This document shows positions 6,373-14,583 of a stretch of DNA of 64,000 nucleotides, in pieces. The translations under genes were made by a program, and so were the position numbers. The DNA is from a virus. The stretch is from the IMG/VR virus record IMGVR_UViG_3300032607_000379, positions 1 to 64,000 of that record. One strand, written 5' to 3'. Positions within the stretch are counted from its first letter, which is position 1; each line of letters opens with the position of its first letter. The notes beneath the pieces were generated by a model. The model was not told the origin of the DNA and ran no database searches. It saw only the letters and a list, made by a program, of their open reading frames with translations.

Positions 6373-7052
6373 ACAAATCCGTAAGCTAGTTTTTGTCTTC
6401 CATTCAGCATATTGCTGATTGGGCCGGTTGTTTTTTTGCCGAGTGCATGGGATGCGGCATACAAACTTTCATAGGTAGCCACGATGTGCCCATCGGGACT
6501 TATTTGTTGGATTGGTTGTTTTTTGTTTGCGTTTGCTGCTGTGTTGCGTAGTGTTTTTTGCCTAATAAGCTCAGCAGTAAATGCTTGAACTCGGTCAGCT
6601 TTTACCGCAGCATTTCTAAGACTGATGGAAAGTGGGGATAAGGCGTACTCAAACTCTGCAGAAAGCGTTGTCATGTTGTCACCTAAAAGAAAGCGAGACA
6701 AACATTCTTGAAGTTGGTCGCTAGTCAACTTCTTTTTAGCACTCATAGTTCCTAGCTTGTAAGCATGGAGAAGGTTTTCACTTTGAGTTACCCACTCAAG
6801 GTTGTCCTTGTGTGGGTTGGCTCGATTGGCGTCAAGGTGGTTTACAACTGGCTTGCTTAACAAGTTTGGTACATAGGTCTGCGCTACAAGTCTATGCACC
6901 GTTTTTGGATACTGACGGTTGTTTTTCCATAAGGTGACGTACGGATACCCGTTTTCGTTCAGATGGGGAGTGAGGGTATTTCCTTTGGAGGAATTAACCA
7001 CACACCCATCTTCGTTTATCAGGTAGTTTTCAAAATCAGGAATGGGTATCAA
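6357..7052 (-). CDS. HNH homing endonuclease (NUMOD4-HNH-NUMOD1) inserted in the DNA polymerase gene
   Basis: 231 aa from a TTG at 7052 with GGAG 7 nt upstream. NUMOD4-like start (IPIPDFENYLINEDGCVVNS), HNH core with VHRLVAQTYVPN and VVNHLDANRANPHKDNLEWV, and a C-terminal NUMOD1-like DNA-binding repeat (about 180-231, ending GRQKLAYGFVWKY). Such enzymes nick or cut a target and spread into genes lacking the element. The ORF starts 16 nt inside the upstream polymerase fragment and ends inside the downstream one, leaving no non-coding space for a group I intron core. It therefore looks like a gene-splitting free-standing endonuclease rather than an intron or intein. Confidence 0.9.
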   Translation of the reverse strand: MIPIPDFENYLINEDGCVVNSSKGNTLTPHLNENGYPYVTLWKNNRQYPKTVHRLVAQTYVPNLLSKPVVNHLDANRANPHKDNLEWVTQSENLLHAYKLGTMSAKKKLTSDQLQECLSRFLLGDNMTTLSAEFEYALSPLSISLRNAAVKADRVQAFTAELIRQKTLRNTAANANKKQPIQQISPDGHIVATYESLYAASHALGKKTTGPISNMLNGRQKLAYGFVWKYT

Positions 7053-9087
7053 AGTAATGCTCCACAGGTATTTTCGATCCGTCTGGCATTATTATAAAGT
7101 CCCCACTTTTGCATAGCAAGGTATTGGTTCCAACTTTTAATTGAAAACACCGTTCGGTAGTTTCTGCCTGCCGAATGTCTTGAAGCTGATCTTTGAAATA
7201 AGAATAAGCACGCAAAGAGTGGCCGCAGTAGCCGTCTGTATACACTTTTAATTTATTTGTGTCCTTTGTAGTTAAAGCACTGATCATGTCCTCTAGACTA
7301 TTAAAGTCAGCCCCACAAAACAGCCATCCTTTTGGTGCTTCAAAGCATTCCTTGATCAGCTTGCCGTAAACAGAGCCAGCTGGGATGTTCTGCAGATTGG
7401 GATCGCTTGAACTCAATCGACCTGAGACAGTGCCGCCCAAATTAAACGAGCCATGTAGCCAGGCTGTACCGTCTTCTTTAAGCAGCGCTTTTTCAAACGC
7501 TGGAATAAAGGTAGACAGGATCTTGCTTACTTTGCCATGCCCAATTAATGCTGAGAGCAGTTCCTTGTGGGAAATGTCTTGTGCATGGTTGATCAGCTTT
7601 TCAAGCGTGTCAGCACCCGTAGAAGGCTGCCCAGTGTCTGTGGTGTCCAGTACTGGCAAGCCCATGTGGGTGTACAAAAGCTTTTGTAGCTGTTGACCTG
7701 AGTTTGGGTTAAACACTACGTTGTCAAACTTCTCCAGCAAGTGCTGTTTGACTTTGAGCTTGGCATTGGCAGCTGTTTGGGCGTCATTGCGTAGCGTTAA
7801 GTTGAGTTGCTGAGACAACACGCTGTTGGTGATCACTGCTAAGTGACTGGCTTGGATAGCTTCAAGTTCTGCTTTGACTTCTTGCACTTTGTCCTTGTTC
7901 AAAGGCATACCTGTCAGCTCCATTTGAATAATCAACTTGAGTGACGGCAGCATCAGATCGTTGTAGAGCGTCAACTGGTTTTCAGACTCCACAACGGGCA
8001 AGTGCTTAGCTTTAACAAAGTTAGTGCACATTGCGTCCACCAAGTTGTACTGGAGCAGTTCAGGCAAAGGAATCCTGCGGATGTCCTTGATGTCTTCCTT
8101 GGCCCAGTTGCCAGCAAACTCATGAGCCAGTGATTTCAGGCCCAGTACGTTGCCAGCAGTGCTGTTGGTAGCCAAGTACGCGATCACCTTGGTGTCGTGC
8201 ATGTTGGCTGTCATGCAGTCCAAGCCGCGCAGCATGTTAGGTGTGTCCAGTAAGTCATCCATCCACAGGGCGTAGATGATGGCTTTAACGTCATAGGTGG
8301 AATGATGAAAAGTCAGCTCACCTTTGTACTCCATGAAGAACTTCAGCAGCAGGTCACGAACTTGTTTGTTTGGACCAAACCATCCATAGAAGCCTTCTGC
8401 AGGACGTTCTGCATATTTCTTGTAGTCACAGGCAAAGGCAATGCCGTTGTGCTGATCCCAAGCAAAGGCAATAGTGCCAATGCCTGCTTCGTTAAACGAG
8501 AGCGAGAAGCCTTCGATGTCACAAGCAAGGCTTGGATACTGGTGCAGCGATTGAAGGGCTTCAGCGACGTTCTGGAGCGTCTCAGGGTAGCTTGCAGAGT
8601 GAATGATCCCGCTGCCAAGCGCTTTGTAGTCGCCAGCTATTTTGGAAGCCAAGGTATCTAGGCTCATGGTCAGGCGAGGCTGCAGATCCGGGTTGAATAT
8701 CAACTGTCGGTAGTTCAAAGTAAGCACTACATTGAAGTGCTCGTAGCCTTTGACCTTGCAGGGCATTGCATAGCCGTAGTGCGGCTCAGCTTTGGCTTGG
8801 CCAGCAAGTACCTTGAAGTACGCAGCATCAGCCACCAGAAGGTGTTTGACGCCTAGCGAATCCAAAGCTGGCAGGAGCTTTTGCAAATAGTCTTTGCAAT
8901 GCCCGGTAGGTGCTTTGTCCTGTTCGTTGTAGCTTAGGGTAAAAGCAATGACATCTTTGATGGGAACATTGCGCTCAGCCAAGGGGTTGACGTAGCTGTT
9001 AACAAGCTCTTGCTTGAAAAAGCTATTGCCCTTGATCAGCAGCGCAACAGGGTATGACTCAGATTCTTCAAAGATGTGGTGTCGCAT
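7036..9087 (-). CDS. DNA polymerase family A, N-terminal fragment (exonuclease and start of palm)
   Basis: 683 aa, corresponding to N4 gp39. The proofreading exonuclease is complete: D190-x-E192 (ACDIEG), D266 (HHSTYD) and Y347-x3-D351 (YNLVD). The polymerase domain starts with SGRLSSSDPNLQNIPA (about 556-570) and motif A D594 in GADFNSLED. The reading frame then passes DGYCGHSLRAYSYF and ends at residue 683 in THS, where the HNH ORF takes over. Motifs B and C are in the two downstream fragments. It lies between the hypothetical gene at 9092 and the HNH gene, in the replication operon. Confidence 0.92.
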   Translation of the reverse strand: MRHHIFEESESYPVALLIKGNSFFKQELVNSYVNPLAERNVPIKDVIAFTLSYNEQDKAPTGHCKDYLQKLLPALDSLGVKHLLVADAAYFKVLAGQAKAEPHYGYAMPCKVKGYEHFNVVLTLNYRQLIFNPDLQPRLTMSLDTLASKIAGDYKALGSGIIHSASYPETLQNVAEALQSLHQYPSLACDIEGFSLSFNEAGIGTIAFAWDQHNGIAFACDYKKYAERPAEGFYGWFGPNKQVRDLLLKFFMEYKGELTFHHSTYDVKAIIYALWMDDLLDTPNMLRGLDCMTANMHDTKVIAYLATNSTAGNVLGLKSLAHEFAGNWAKEDIKDIRRIPLPELLQYNLVDAMCTNFVKAKHLPVVESENQLTLYNDLMLPSLKLIIQMELTGMPLNKDKVQEVKAELEAIQASHLAVITNSVLSQQLNLTLRNDAQTAANAKLKVKQHLLEKFDNVVFNPNSGQQLQKLLYTHMGLPVLDTTDTGQPSTGADTLEKLINHAQDISHKELLSALIGHGKVSKILSTFIPAFEKALLKEDGTAWLHGSFNLGGTVSGRLSSSDPNLQNIPAGSVYGKLIKECFEAPKGWLFCGADFNSLEDMISALTTKDTNKLKVYTDGYCGHSLRAYSYFKDQLQDIRQAETTERCFQLKVGTNTLLCKSGDFIIMPDGSKIPVEHYFDTHS

Positions 9088-9091
9088 AGCG

Positions 9092-9610
9092 TTAAATAAG
9101 TAGGTTATTGACCATTCGTTGCTTTATAAGCCGGATGGGGATTTGGTTTTTCTGCTGAAGCAGATCCACAGTCTCATCAGAAAGCTTTTTGGCCCGACAA
9201 GGACAGGTATCAATAAGACTTTGAACGGGATGGTGGACAGACTGCGGCAGCAGTCGAAGATAGTCATGTAATTCATTGGATGAGTTAAGTACCTGAGTTA
9301 TAAAACCCAGTACATAAGGCAGCTCTTTCTCATTAAGCTGCTTGGTTTCTTTGAGGTACTCATTCATGACAGGGTGCAGCTGCGGATGTAAACGATTCAT
9401 CTTGCGTGGCAGCGCTGTAGTATCACAGTTATAAACCACGTTTTTATAAATAAATGAAACATGGGAATGCCCACTTAATATTGCATTTCTTGTAGCAAGT
9501 TGCTGCAAGCGGTCTTTAAACTGTTTGGTCAACGGTGCATAAAGGTGCTTGTAAAGCACATCTTTAATTTGCTGTTTAGTGCGTGGGTCGTGTTGCAACT
9601 GTTCTGTCAT
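9092..9610 (-). CDS. Hypothetical protein between helicase and DNA polymerase
   Basis: 172 aa, not recognised. It is basic and helical, with His-rich and Gln/Leu-rich stretches and a CPCRAKK near residue 135 that could bind metal. It has no membrane segment. It sits 4 bp from the polymerase gene, in the position of N4 gp38, so a replication-linked role is possible by context only. Confidence 0.65.
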   Translation of the reverse strand: MTEQLQHDPRTKQQIKDVLYKHLYAPLTKQFKDRLQQLATRNAILSGHSHVSFIYKNVVYNCDTTALPRKMNRLHPQLHPVMNEYLKETKQLNEKELPYVLGFITQVLNSSNELHDYLRLLPQSVHHPVQSLIDTCPCRAKKLSDETVDLLQQKNQIPIRLIKQRMVNNLLI

Positions 9611-9634
9611 GAAAGTACTTAGAAGTTAATTAAG

Positions 9635-10888
9635 TTAAGCCAAATCTCCAGTTAAATAAACATGGTTTCTGGCGCGTGATACTGCGACATAAAGCATCCT
9701 TGCGATTTGATCTCCGCTGTTACAGCGGCTGATGTCATCCAGGTCAATGAACACCTCGTCAAAGGTGGAGCCTTGGGCTTTGTTGATGGTGGAGGCGTAC
9801 ACCGCCCGTAGGTCAATCCATTGCTCTTCGATTTCGACTACCAAGTGGTATTCACCGTCAGCACGGGCTTGCTTGATACGGGCTTTCTTGTCTTGGAGCG
9901 ATTTGGGCATGAAGGCTGCAATCTCGTTGTTGACAACGAAGTTGTTGCCCATAACGCCCAAGCTTTCTGTATCTGCAGAAATCATGTTGATCTGCACCAG
10001 TTGACCAGTCTTGAGAGACTTTCGTCCTTGACTGATAAAGCTGTTGCAGACTGCGTAGTCACCGTCTTGAAAGTGCGGATCGCCTTTGACTTGATTGCTG
10101 ACAAACTCGTTAAAGCCAATGACACACTTGTTGGTCCACCCAAGGATCTTGGAGTGGGAGTAGCGCCAGTCAGGGCGGCTGAATTCCTTGGCAATGGCTT
10201 CTTTAAATTCAGAGCGTTCTAAGTACTTGACGTGGTGGCCATCAGGCTTGAATTTGAAAAACTCACCTGAATTGACTGTGTTCCTGAACTTGGTAGACAA
10301 GTCCACAATAGGGTTGCCTGCAGCTTGGCGTACGACGCTGGTCAGTGTTGCACCAGAGAACTTGGTGTTAAATACAGGCGCGCTTGATGATTTGATTGGG
10401 GTCAGCTGCGCTGGATCCCCAACAAAAACAATCTTGCAGTGCTTGGTCAGTTGAAAAATAAACCCCAGCAACTGAGAGTCAATGAAGCTGGCTTCGTCAA
10501 TAAACAGGATAAAGCCTGTCTTGATGTCTGAGCTGCGGGGAACCAGCTTAGTGACATCGGTCTTGTAGTTTGTTTCAACTTGCAGACCCAGAAAGGAATG
10601 GATCGTAGTGGCGTATTGGCCAGTAATATGGCTCAGGTTCTCTGCAGCCTTGTTGGTGGTTGCAGTCAGTTCCACCTCGTACTCACATTGCTCTGGATTA
10701 ACCAAGCTGGCGCTTTTGACGTAGCCTGGGATCTTGTCCAGAATAGTGCGTACCAAGGTGGACTTGCCGCAGCCAGAGTACCCTGACAGCACAAACACCG
10801 TTTCTTCAGGATCAAGCAGGAATACATGAAAGGCTTCCAGAGCAGCCTGTTGGTCAGAGGTGAGAGTGATGTCAGTAGTTTGAGTCAT
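9635..10888 (-). CDS. SF1B DNA helicase, Dda/RecD-like (N4 gp37-type)
   Basis: 417 aa. Walker A at about 36-43 (GYSGCGKST), Walker B LFIDEAS at about 129, SF1 motif V region STINKAQGSTFDEVFID and motif VI MLYVAVSRARNHVYL near the C-terminus (UvrD_C2-like). These assign it to 5'-3' SF1B helicases of the Dda/RecD type. It would unwind DNA at phage replication forks together with the family A polymerase encoded downstream. The start is preceded by the sequence AACTTAAACC, also seen before other middle genes. Confidence 0.92.
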   Translation of the reverse strand: MTQTTDITLTSDQQAALEAFHVFLLDPEETVFVLSGYSGCGKSTLVRTILDKIPGYVKSASLVNPEQCEYEVELTATTNKAAENLSHITGQYATTIHSFLGLQVETNYKTDVTKLVPRSSDIKTGFILFIDEASFIDSQLLGFIFQLTKHCKIVFVGDPAQLTPIKSSSAPVFNTKFSGATLTSVVRQAAGNPIVDLSTKFRNTVNSGEFFKFKPDGHHVKYLERSEFKEAIAKEFSRPDWRYSHSKILGWTNKCVIGFNEFVSNQVKGDPHFQDGDYAVCNSFISQGRKSLKTGQLVQINMISADTESLGVMGNNFVVNNEIAAFMPKSLQDKKARIKQARADGEYHLVVEIEEQWIDLRAVYASTINKAQGSTFDEVFIDLDDISRCNSGDQIARMLYVAVSRARNHVYLTGDLA

Positions 10889-10894
10889 GATGGT

Positions 10895-11197
10895 TTAAGT
10901 TGGGCTAGGCGTTACCAGATCACCGGGTTTGACACCCAGAAGAGCTGCTACTTTGATGCGGATGTATTCCGCATGGGACATTACTTTGGTTTCAAAGGCT
11001 TCCCTTGAATACTCAGTAATGCTGTGTTGTTTTTCATATGGCTCGCTGAGTAACTCAGCATTAGCCAAGCTGGCAATAAATGACAAGCCATCTTTGAATG
11101 GCAGCACCAGTCTGGTATCCCAGCTAAGCTTAATAATCATGAGATTATCTTTTTGCTTCTGGGCATTAACTGTTTTAAGGGCTTCTACATATTCCAT
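10895..11197 (-). CDS. Hypothetical protein
   Basis: 100 aa, not recognised; mixed alpha/beta and fairly hydrophobic (DNLMIIKLSWDTRLVLPF). Its ATG follows directly after the TAA of the VWA gene, and it ends 6 bp before the helicase start, so it belongs to that operon. Confidence 0.65.
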   Translation of the reverse strand: MEYVEALKTVNAQKQKDNLMIIKLSWDTRLVLPFKDGLSFIASLANAELLSEPYEKQHSITEYSREAFETKVMSHAEYIRIKVAALLGVKPGDLVTPSPT

Positions 11198-12328
11198 TTA
11201 GTTCTCCATAGAGTAATGAATTACTTTGCCAAAGGGCGCAGTAAATTTCTGGTTATCGTGAATAAGCCAGAGTGTTCTGGTCTTGGTAGTTACATCGTAA
11301 AAATTGAAGTAACCGTCCGTGAATACCAGTAGTAGCTGGGGCTTGTTTTCATTAGCCCAGTTCAGTACAGGTTGAATATCTGTGCCGCCACGACCTACAA
11401 AATCAACTTCTTTCAGATCGCGGACATTACGTAGTTGCGTGACAGACTGGATCTCAGTATCAAACTGCACAAGCGTTATCTTTTCTGGCTTCATCATCTT
11501 CATGACGTTGTGTGTTTCACTGACAAAACGCAGAAAGTTTTCATCAGTTACTGATCCAGAGATATCCACAGCAATAGCTATATCTATTAACTGTTCGCTG
11601 TAAAGGCTAGGCAGGTGATACTGCGGAAAGAAACGCCGATTGGGTTTACGGAAGGTAAAGTCATTCTTGGCAAAGGTCAGCAGATACTTTTGCAGTATGC
11701 GATGCCACGGCAGCTTTGGAGCCAGCAGTTTATTCAGGAATATCTGAATCTCACCGGGAATAGCACCTGGCTTTTCATTAGCCATCTGGGACTGCAATGC
11801 AGCACGCATTAATACGTCCTGCATCTCCTGTTCAACCAGCTCTGTAGGCTGTTCACAGTCCTGTAAATCACCATCCATAGGCATAGGCGGTGGTTTAGGC
11901 AGCTGTATTAGTATGTTGTATACCTCATCAGCGCTCATGCCTGTATACACACGGTCGGCATAACCTCCCTGCGGCATTTTGAAACCTCGCTCAATAAGCT
12001 GTAGGTTAATAACGTGGTCGCAAGCAATATTGAATATGTGCTTGTCACGCCCAGCTCCACGGATCATGTGCAGATATGCACAGTGCATTGCTTCATGCAA
12101 CATGAGGAATATCCGCTGATCGGGATTCAAATCTATAAAGAATTTGGTGTTGTACTTAATAACAGTGCCATTGGTGGCAGCTGTTGGAATGGAATCGTCA
12201 AACGATTGTTTGAGCGAATATGCCAAGGTTGTGAAAAACACTGAGTCAGGAATCAGCATCAGCTGTACCTTGGTTTTACTCAATGCAAGTTGCGCTTCAT
12301 TATGTGTAGTGGTGGACATAGGCTTCAT
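11198..12328 (-). CDS. VWA-domain protein with metallopeptidase-like N-terminus (N4 gp25-type)
   Basis: 376 aa, DUF2201 architecture. The N-terminal part has HEAMH (an HExxH zinc site) in RIFLMLHEAMHCAYLHM. The C-terminal VWA domain has the MIDAS motif DISGS in IAVDISGSVTDENF. It pairs with the MoxR ATPase gene upstream; MoxR-VWA pairs act as chaperones that remodel or insert cofactors into partner complexes. In N4 the equivalent genes are conserved but their target is unknown. A second in-frame ATG three codons in is an equally possible start. A hairpin with a TTCC loop lies 37 nt upstream. Confidence 0.88.
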   Translation of the reverse strand: MKPMSTTTHNEAQLALSKTKVQLMLIPDSVFFTTLAYSLKQSFDDSIPTAATNGTVIKYNTKFFIDLNPDQRIFLMLHEAMHCAYLHMIRGAGRDKHIFNIACDHVINLQLIERGFKMPQGGYADRVYTGMSADEVYNILIQLPKPPPMPMDGDLQDCEQPTELVEQEMQDVLMRAALQSQMANEKPGAIPGEIQIFLNKLLAPKLPWHRILQKYLLTFAKNDFTFRKPNRRFFPQYHLPSLYSEQLIDIAIAVDISGSVTDENFLRFVSETHNVMKMMKPEKITLVQFDTEIQSVTQLRNVRDLKEVDFVGRGGTDIQPVLNWANENKPQLLLVFTDGYFNFYDVTTKTRTLWLIHDNQKFTAPFGKVIHYSMEN

Positions 12329-12364
12329 TCAGTTAAAGGTGGGCCTATGGCCCGGATCACCAAG

Positions 12365-12379
12365 GCGCAAGGAATGTGC
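12365..12379 (-). promoter_or_regulatory. Repeated 5-bp stem, 5-nt loop hairpin (copy 1)
   Basis: Plus strand GCGCA-AGGAA-TGTGC, read on the mRNA strand as a stem with loop TTCCT. Closely similar hairpins stand 27-50 nt before three other minus-strand genes (17416, 49849, 53699). Role unknown; candidate promoter or mRNA-leader element. Confidence 0.45.
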
Positions 12380-12394
12380 TTGATATTCAGTAAG

Positions 12395-12583
12395 TCAAAC
12401 TACTTCAGTAGCTTGCCTTTGCAAACGCTTAATACCTTCACGGTAGTATTCAGACATTTTGTGGCTGTAGGAAGTAGCCGCTTCATGCTCAAGCAAGTTG
12501 CGCTCATAATCGCGAAGGGTTTCCTGAATAATGTCTTTTGCCAAAGGTTTATGAAACGGATTGATAAGACTGATTAACTTCAT
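12395..12583 (-). CDS. Small conserved phage protein
   Basis: 62 aa from the ATG at 12583, chosen because AAGGATATACAAATG gives a good Shine-Dalgarno; an upstream in-frame start lacks one. The sequence (MKLISLINPFHKPLAKDIIQ then a long charged helix) matches a small phage family with an N-terminal I-N-P-F-x-K-P and a coiled-coil tail. Function unknown. Confidence 0.7.
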   Translation of the reverse strand: MKLISLINPFHKPLAKDIIQETLRDYERNLLEHEAATSYSHKMSEYYREGIKRLQRQATEVV

Positions 12584-12611
12584 TTGTATATCCTTGAATA
12601 TGTTGAGACAT

Positions 12612-12634
12612 AAAAAAGCCACCTCAAGGGTGGC
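12612..12634 (-). terminator. Rho-independent terminator after the MoxR gene
   Basis: Minus strand GCCACC, 5-nt loop, GGTGGC, then six T. It lies 22 bp downstream of the MoxR gene stop. Confidence 0.85.
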
Positions 12635-12655
12635 TGCATATTAAATAGATACTAT

Positions 12656-13687
12656 TTAAAAGAGTGCTTCTGCAAAATCTACCCGCCATTTAACAATGGC
12701 AGGATGTTGCAGCAGGGGTTTATTACGCTGGGTTGTTTCGCGTACTGTAATTACTTGGAACTCATGCGGCATCCGGTTGACGAACTTCATCAGTTGACCA
12801 AGGTTAGCGTCTGTAGCGTTATGTGCCAAAGCGCCTGTAATGGCGTACTGCACAGATGGCTCTGTTGGCACTTTGACAGTGTCAGGTGAGGCTACGATCT
12901 GGCTGATCTTTGGCAGGGTGTCATAGATCTTGCAGAACGTGATGAACTCACGGGCTACGCCTTCTGACACAGTGCCTGCGTACAGCTGGAGCGCCAATGG
13001 ATCCGTAGCTGGTATTTCTGCCATCAAACGGCTCAGGAACTCCCAGGTGCGTGGACAAGCATAGGTACTGTCCGTATGGTCAGGCTTGAACGTGAAGACC
13101 GCTGATGGTTTGAATTTGACGTAGTCCACGATCTGGTGATTGATGCCTGCTTCTGCAGCCCAGTTCACCCATTCTTCAGCGTCAATTTCCAGCTCCATGT
13201 GGATTAGACGAGACTGCAAAGCAGTGCTCATCGGCTGCACGATGGCGTTGTCTGTCTCCAGATTGCCAGCGCACATAATGGCGACATTTTTGTGCAGTGC
13301 GTATGCACCTACCATGCGGTCCAGCACCAGCTTGTAGGCAGCTGCTTGCACAGCAGGTGAGGCAGAGTTGAACTCATCGAGAAACAGCAGCCAGCCTGAA
13401 TAGCCTGGTGGCAGTGGATCTCCCTCGATGGGGAAAGTCTCCATGGGCACATACCCAGCACGGGCTTTACGAGGGTCAATGTTGGTGCCGATTGATGGAA
13501 AGCCCAGAAGGTCAGTGGGATCGCACTGGCTCAAGCGCAAGTCAATGACTTTCAAGTTGTAGTCTGCTGCGATCTTGTAGCCGATCTGGGATTTGCCACA
13601 GCCAGGGCTACCTGAAAGCATGGGCACAAGTTTGGCTTTAATAACTGCCGTGATCAGACTGACGGCTTGAGAGACTTTGACTTTCAC
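12656..13687 (-). CDS. MoxR-like AAA+ ATPase (N4 gp24-type)
   Basis: 343 aa from a GTG start. Walker A SGSPGCGKSQI at about 26-36; Walker B LLFLDEFNSA at about 99-108; then sensor-type NLETDNAI. The MoxR family drives conformational change in client proteins together with a VWA partner, encoded next downstream (11198-12328). A terminator separates the two transcripts, with a small gene in between, so the pair need not be made in fixed ratio. Confidence 0.9.
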   Translation of the reverse strand: MKVKVSQAVSLITAVIKAKLVPMLSGSPGCGKSQIGYKIAADYNLKVIDLRLSQCDPTDLLGFPSIGTNIDPRKARAGYVPMETFPIEGDPLPPGYSGWLLFLDEFNSASPAVQAAAYKLVLDRMVGAYALHKNVAIMCAGNLETDNAIVQPMSTALQSRLIHMELEIDAEEWVNWAAEAGINHQIVDYVKFKPSAVFTFKPDHTDSTYACPRTWEFLSRLMAEIPATDPLALQLYAGTVSEGVAREFITFCKIYDTLPKISQIVASPDTVKVPTEPSVQYAITGALAHNATDANLGQLMKFVNRMPHEFQVITVRETTQRNKPLLQHPAIVKWRVDFAEALF

Positions 13688-13701
13688 AATAAGACTTTCT
13701 G

Positions 13702-13890
13702 TTAATTACTGAGCTGGCTCAGCAGAGTGTTGTGGTACGTCATCAACAAAGTAGTGATGTCGTTCTTGGTAGTAATGGGTAGCTTGGAGTCGGCGTAGTC
13801 CACCACCTCTTGCAAGCTGTTTAATGTAGGGAACAGCGGCATAGCCACCGCACGGAGTCGCGGCTTAAAGGAACAGTGGGACTTAGACAT
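13702..13890 (-). CDS. Small hypothetical protein
   Basis: 62 aa (MSKSHCSFKPRLRAVAMPLF then a helical C-terminus). The ATG overlaps the end of the upstream HTH gene (8 nt), indicating coupling. No family recognised; the basic N-terminus could contact nucleic acid. Confidence 0.6.
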   Translation of the reverse strand: MSKSHCSFKPRLRAVAMPLFPTLNSLQEVVDYADSKLPITTKNDITTLLMTYHNTLLSQLSN

Positions 13891-14134
13891 TCGGTTGACT
13901 GGGGCTGAACAGGTTTTTAATAAAGCGAAGCGTTAGATAGACAAGACTTGGCTTAGTTGGAATCACTACTGGTTTGTTGTGCTTGACTAAACCCATCTCA
14001 TGCTCTTTCAGAACGCGACGGATAGTACGTGCAGAGCATTTGTACATCTCTGCTAGTTCCTTGATGCTTACTTTTTGTCGGTGGAAGAAAGCAATTCCAT
14101 GTTTGTCTGATTGCTTAATGCACTTAACGGTCAT
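13883..14134 (-). CDS. Small helix-turn-helix protein
   Basis: 83 aa from the ATG at 14134 (AAAGGA Shine-Dalgarno). Residues about 21-45 (VSIKELAEMYKCSARTIRRV) are a clear recombinase/resolvase-type HTH: an S-I-x-E-L-A-x-x-Y turn and a recognition helix with TIRR. It is followed by a basic tail. It may act as a transcription regulator of the phage; its targets are unknown. Of the regulators visible here it and the phosphatase HTH are the only DNA-binding candidates, and no CI-like repressor was seen. Confidence 0.75.
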   Translation of the reverse strand: MTVKCIKQSDKHGIAFFHRQKVSIKELAEMYKCSARTIRRVLKEHEMGLVKHNKPVVIPTKPSLVYLTLRFIKNLFSPSQPNV

Positions 14135-14280
14135 GGGGATATGTCCTTTAATGGTTTTGTTGGCTTTGCAGCCCTGGTTTGTAGTTGCTGGCGTGCTGCA
14201 AGCACATGAGGTAGCAGAACAACAGCTACCTTGACTGTCTTGAGCAGCACAGGCGCTAGCTTGATCAGGAATGGGAGCAT
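14131..14280 (-). CDS. Small hydrophobic protein
   Basis: 49 aa from the ATG at 14280 (GGAAAG Shine-Dalgarno). It has one predicted membrane-spanning helix (IKLAPVLLKTVKVAVVLLPH) and a basic, Ala-rich tail. It is coupled at both ends by overlaps (stop TAA of the zinc-ribbon gene at its start, ATGA at its end). The role is unknown; it could be an inner-membrane early protein. Confidence 0.6.
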   Translation of the reverse strand: MLPFLIKLAPVLLKTVKVAVVLLPHVLAARQQLQTRAAKPTKPLKDISP

Positions 14281-14480
14281 TAGCTTTCCACCCGGCTGTG
14301 GCCAACTAGGCGGTATGCACTTACCCAGTCTGCTAAACATTCGTTGCACTTGGCGTTAATCCAAATGTGGGAGCTTTGGTGATGCGTCTTAGTGTCCTCA
14401 GCTATGTCATAGCTGTTGCAGTGTGGGCATGTAGGGCCATGCTTGAGTGTGTAGCCGGTCCAGAGTCCTTCTGGTTTCAT
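14280..14480 (-). CDS. Small zinc-ribbon protein
   Basis: 66 aa. Two Cys pairs, CPHC (about 18-21) and CNEC (about 45-48), with His residues between them, form a probable zinc ribbon. AAGGAG stands 5 nt before the ATG. Zinc ribbons of this size in phages may bind DNA or host RNA polymerase; no direct evidence here. Confidence 0.7.
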   Translation of the reverse strand: MKPEGLWTGYTLKHGPTCPHCNSYDIAEDTKTHHQSSHIWINAKCNECLADWVSAYRLVGHSRVES

Positions 14481-14522
14481 AAAACTCCTTGGTGTATCGG
14501 GTGTGTATGGTCAAAAATTGAA

Positions 14523-14540
14523 AACCTAACAAGTTAGGTT
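14523..14540 (-). terminator. Perfect inverted repeat, probable terminator
   Basis: AACCTAAC, 2-nt spacer, GTTAGGTT; on the minus strand T-rich sequence (TTTTC then TTTTT) follows. It lies between the gene ending at 14584 and the zinc-ribbon gene. An operator role is an alternative. Confidence 0.5.
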
Positions 14541-14583
14541 ATCGGTTTAGATGTTTTGAGAAGTCTGGCGATACTTCTTTGAC

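Noticed and set aside
6357-7052. An intein in the DNA polymerase (a Cys and DGSKIPVEHYF near the end of the first fragment look intein-like).
   Set aside because: The HNH ORF is in a different frame from the polymerase, and no C-terminal His-Asn splice junction precedes the downstream fragment.
6357-7052. A group I intron carrying the HNH gene.
   Set aside because: The ORF occupies the whole insertion and overlaps both polymerase fragments, leaving no room for a ribozyme core outside it. RT-PCR would settle it.
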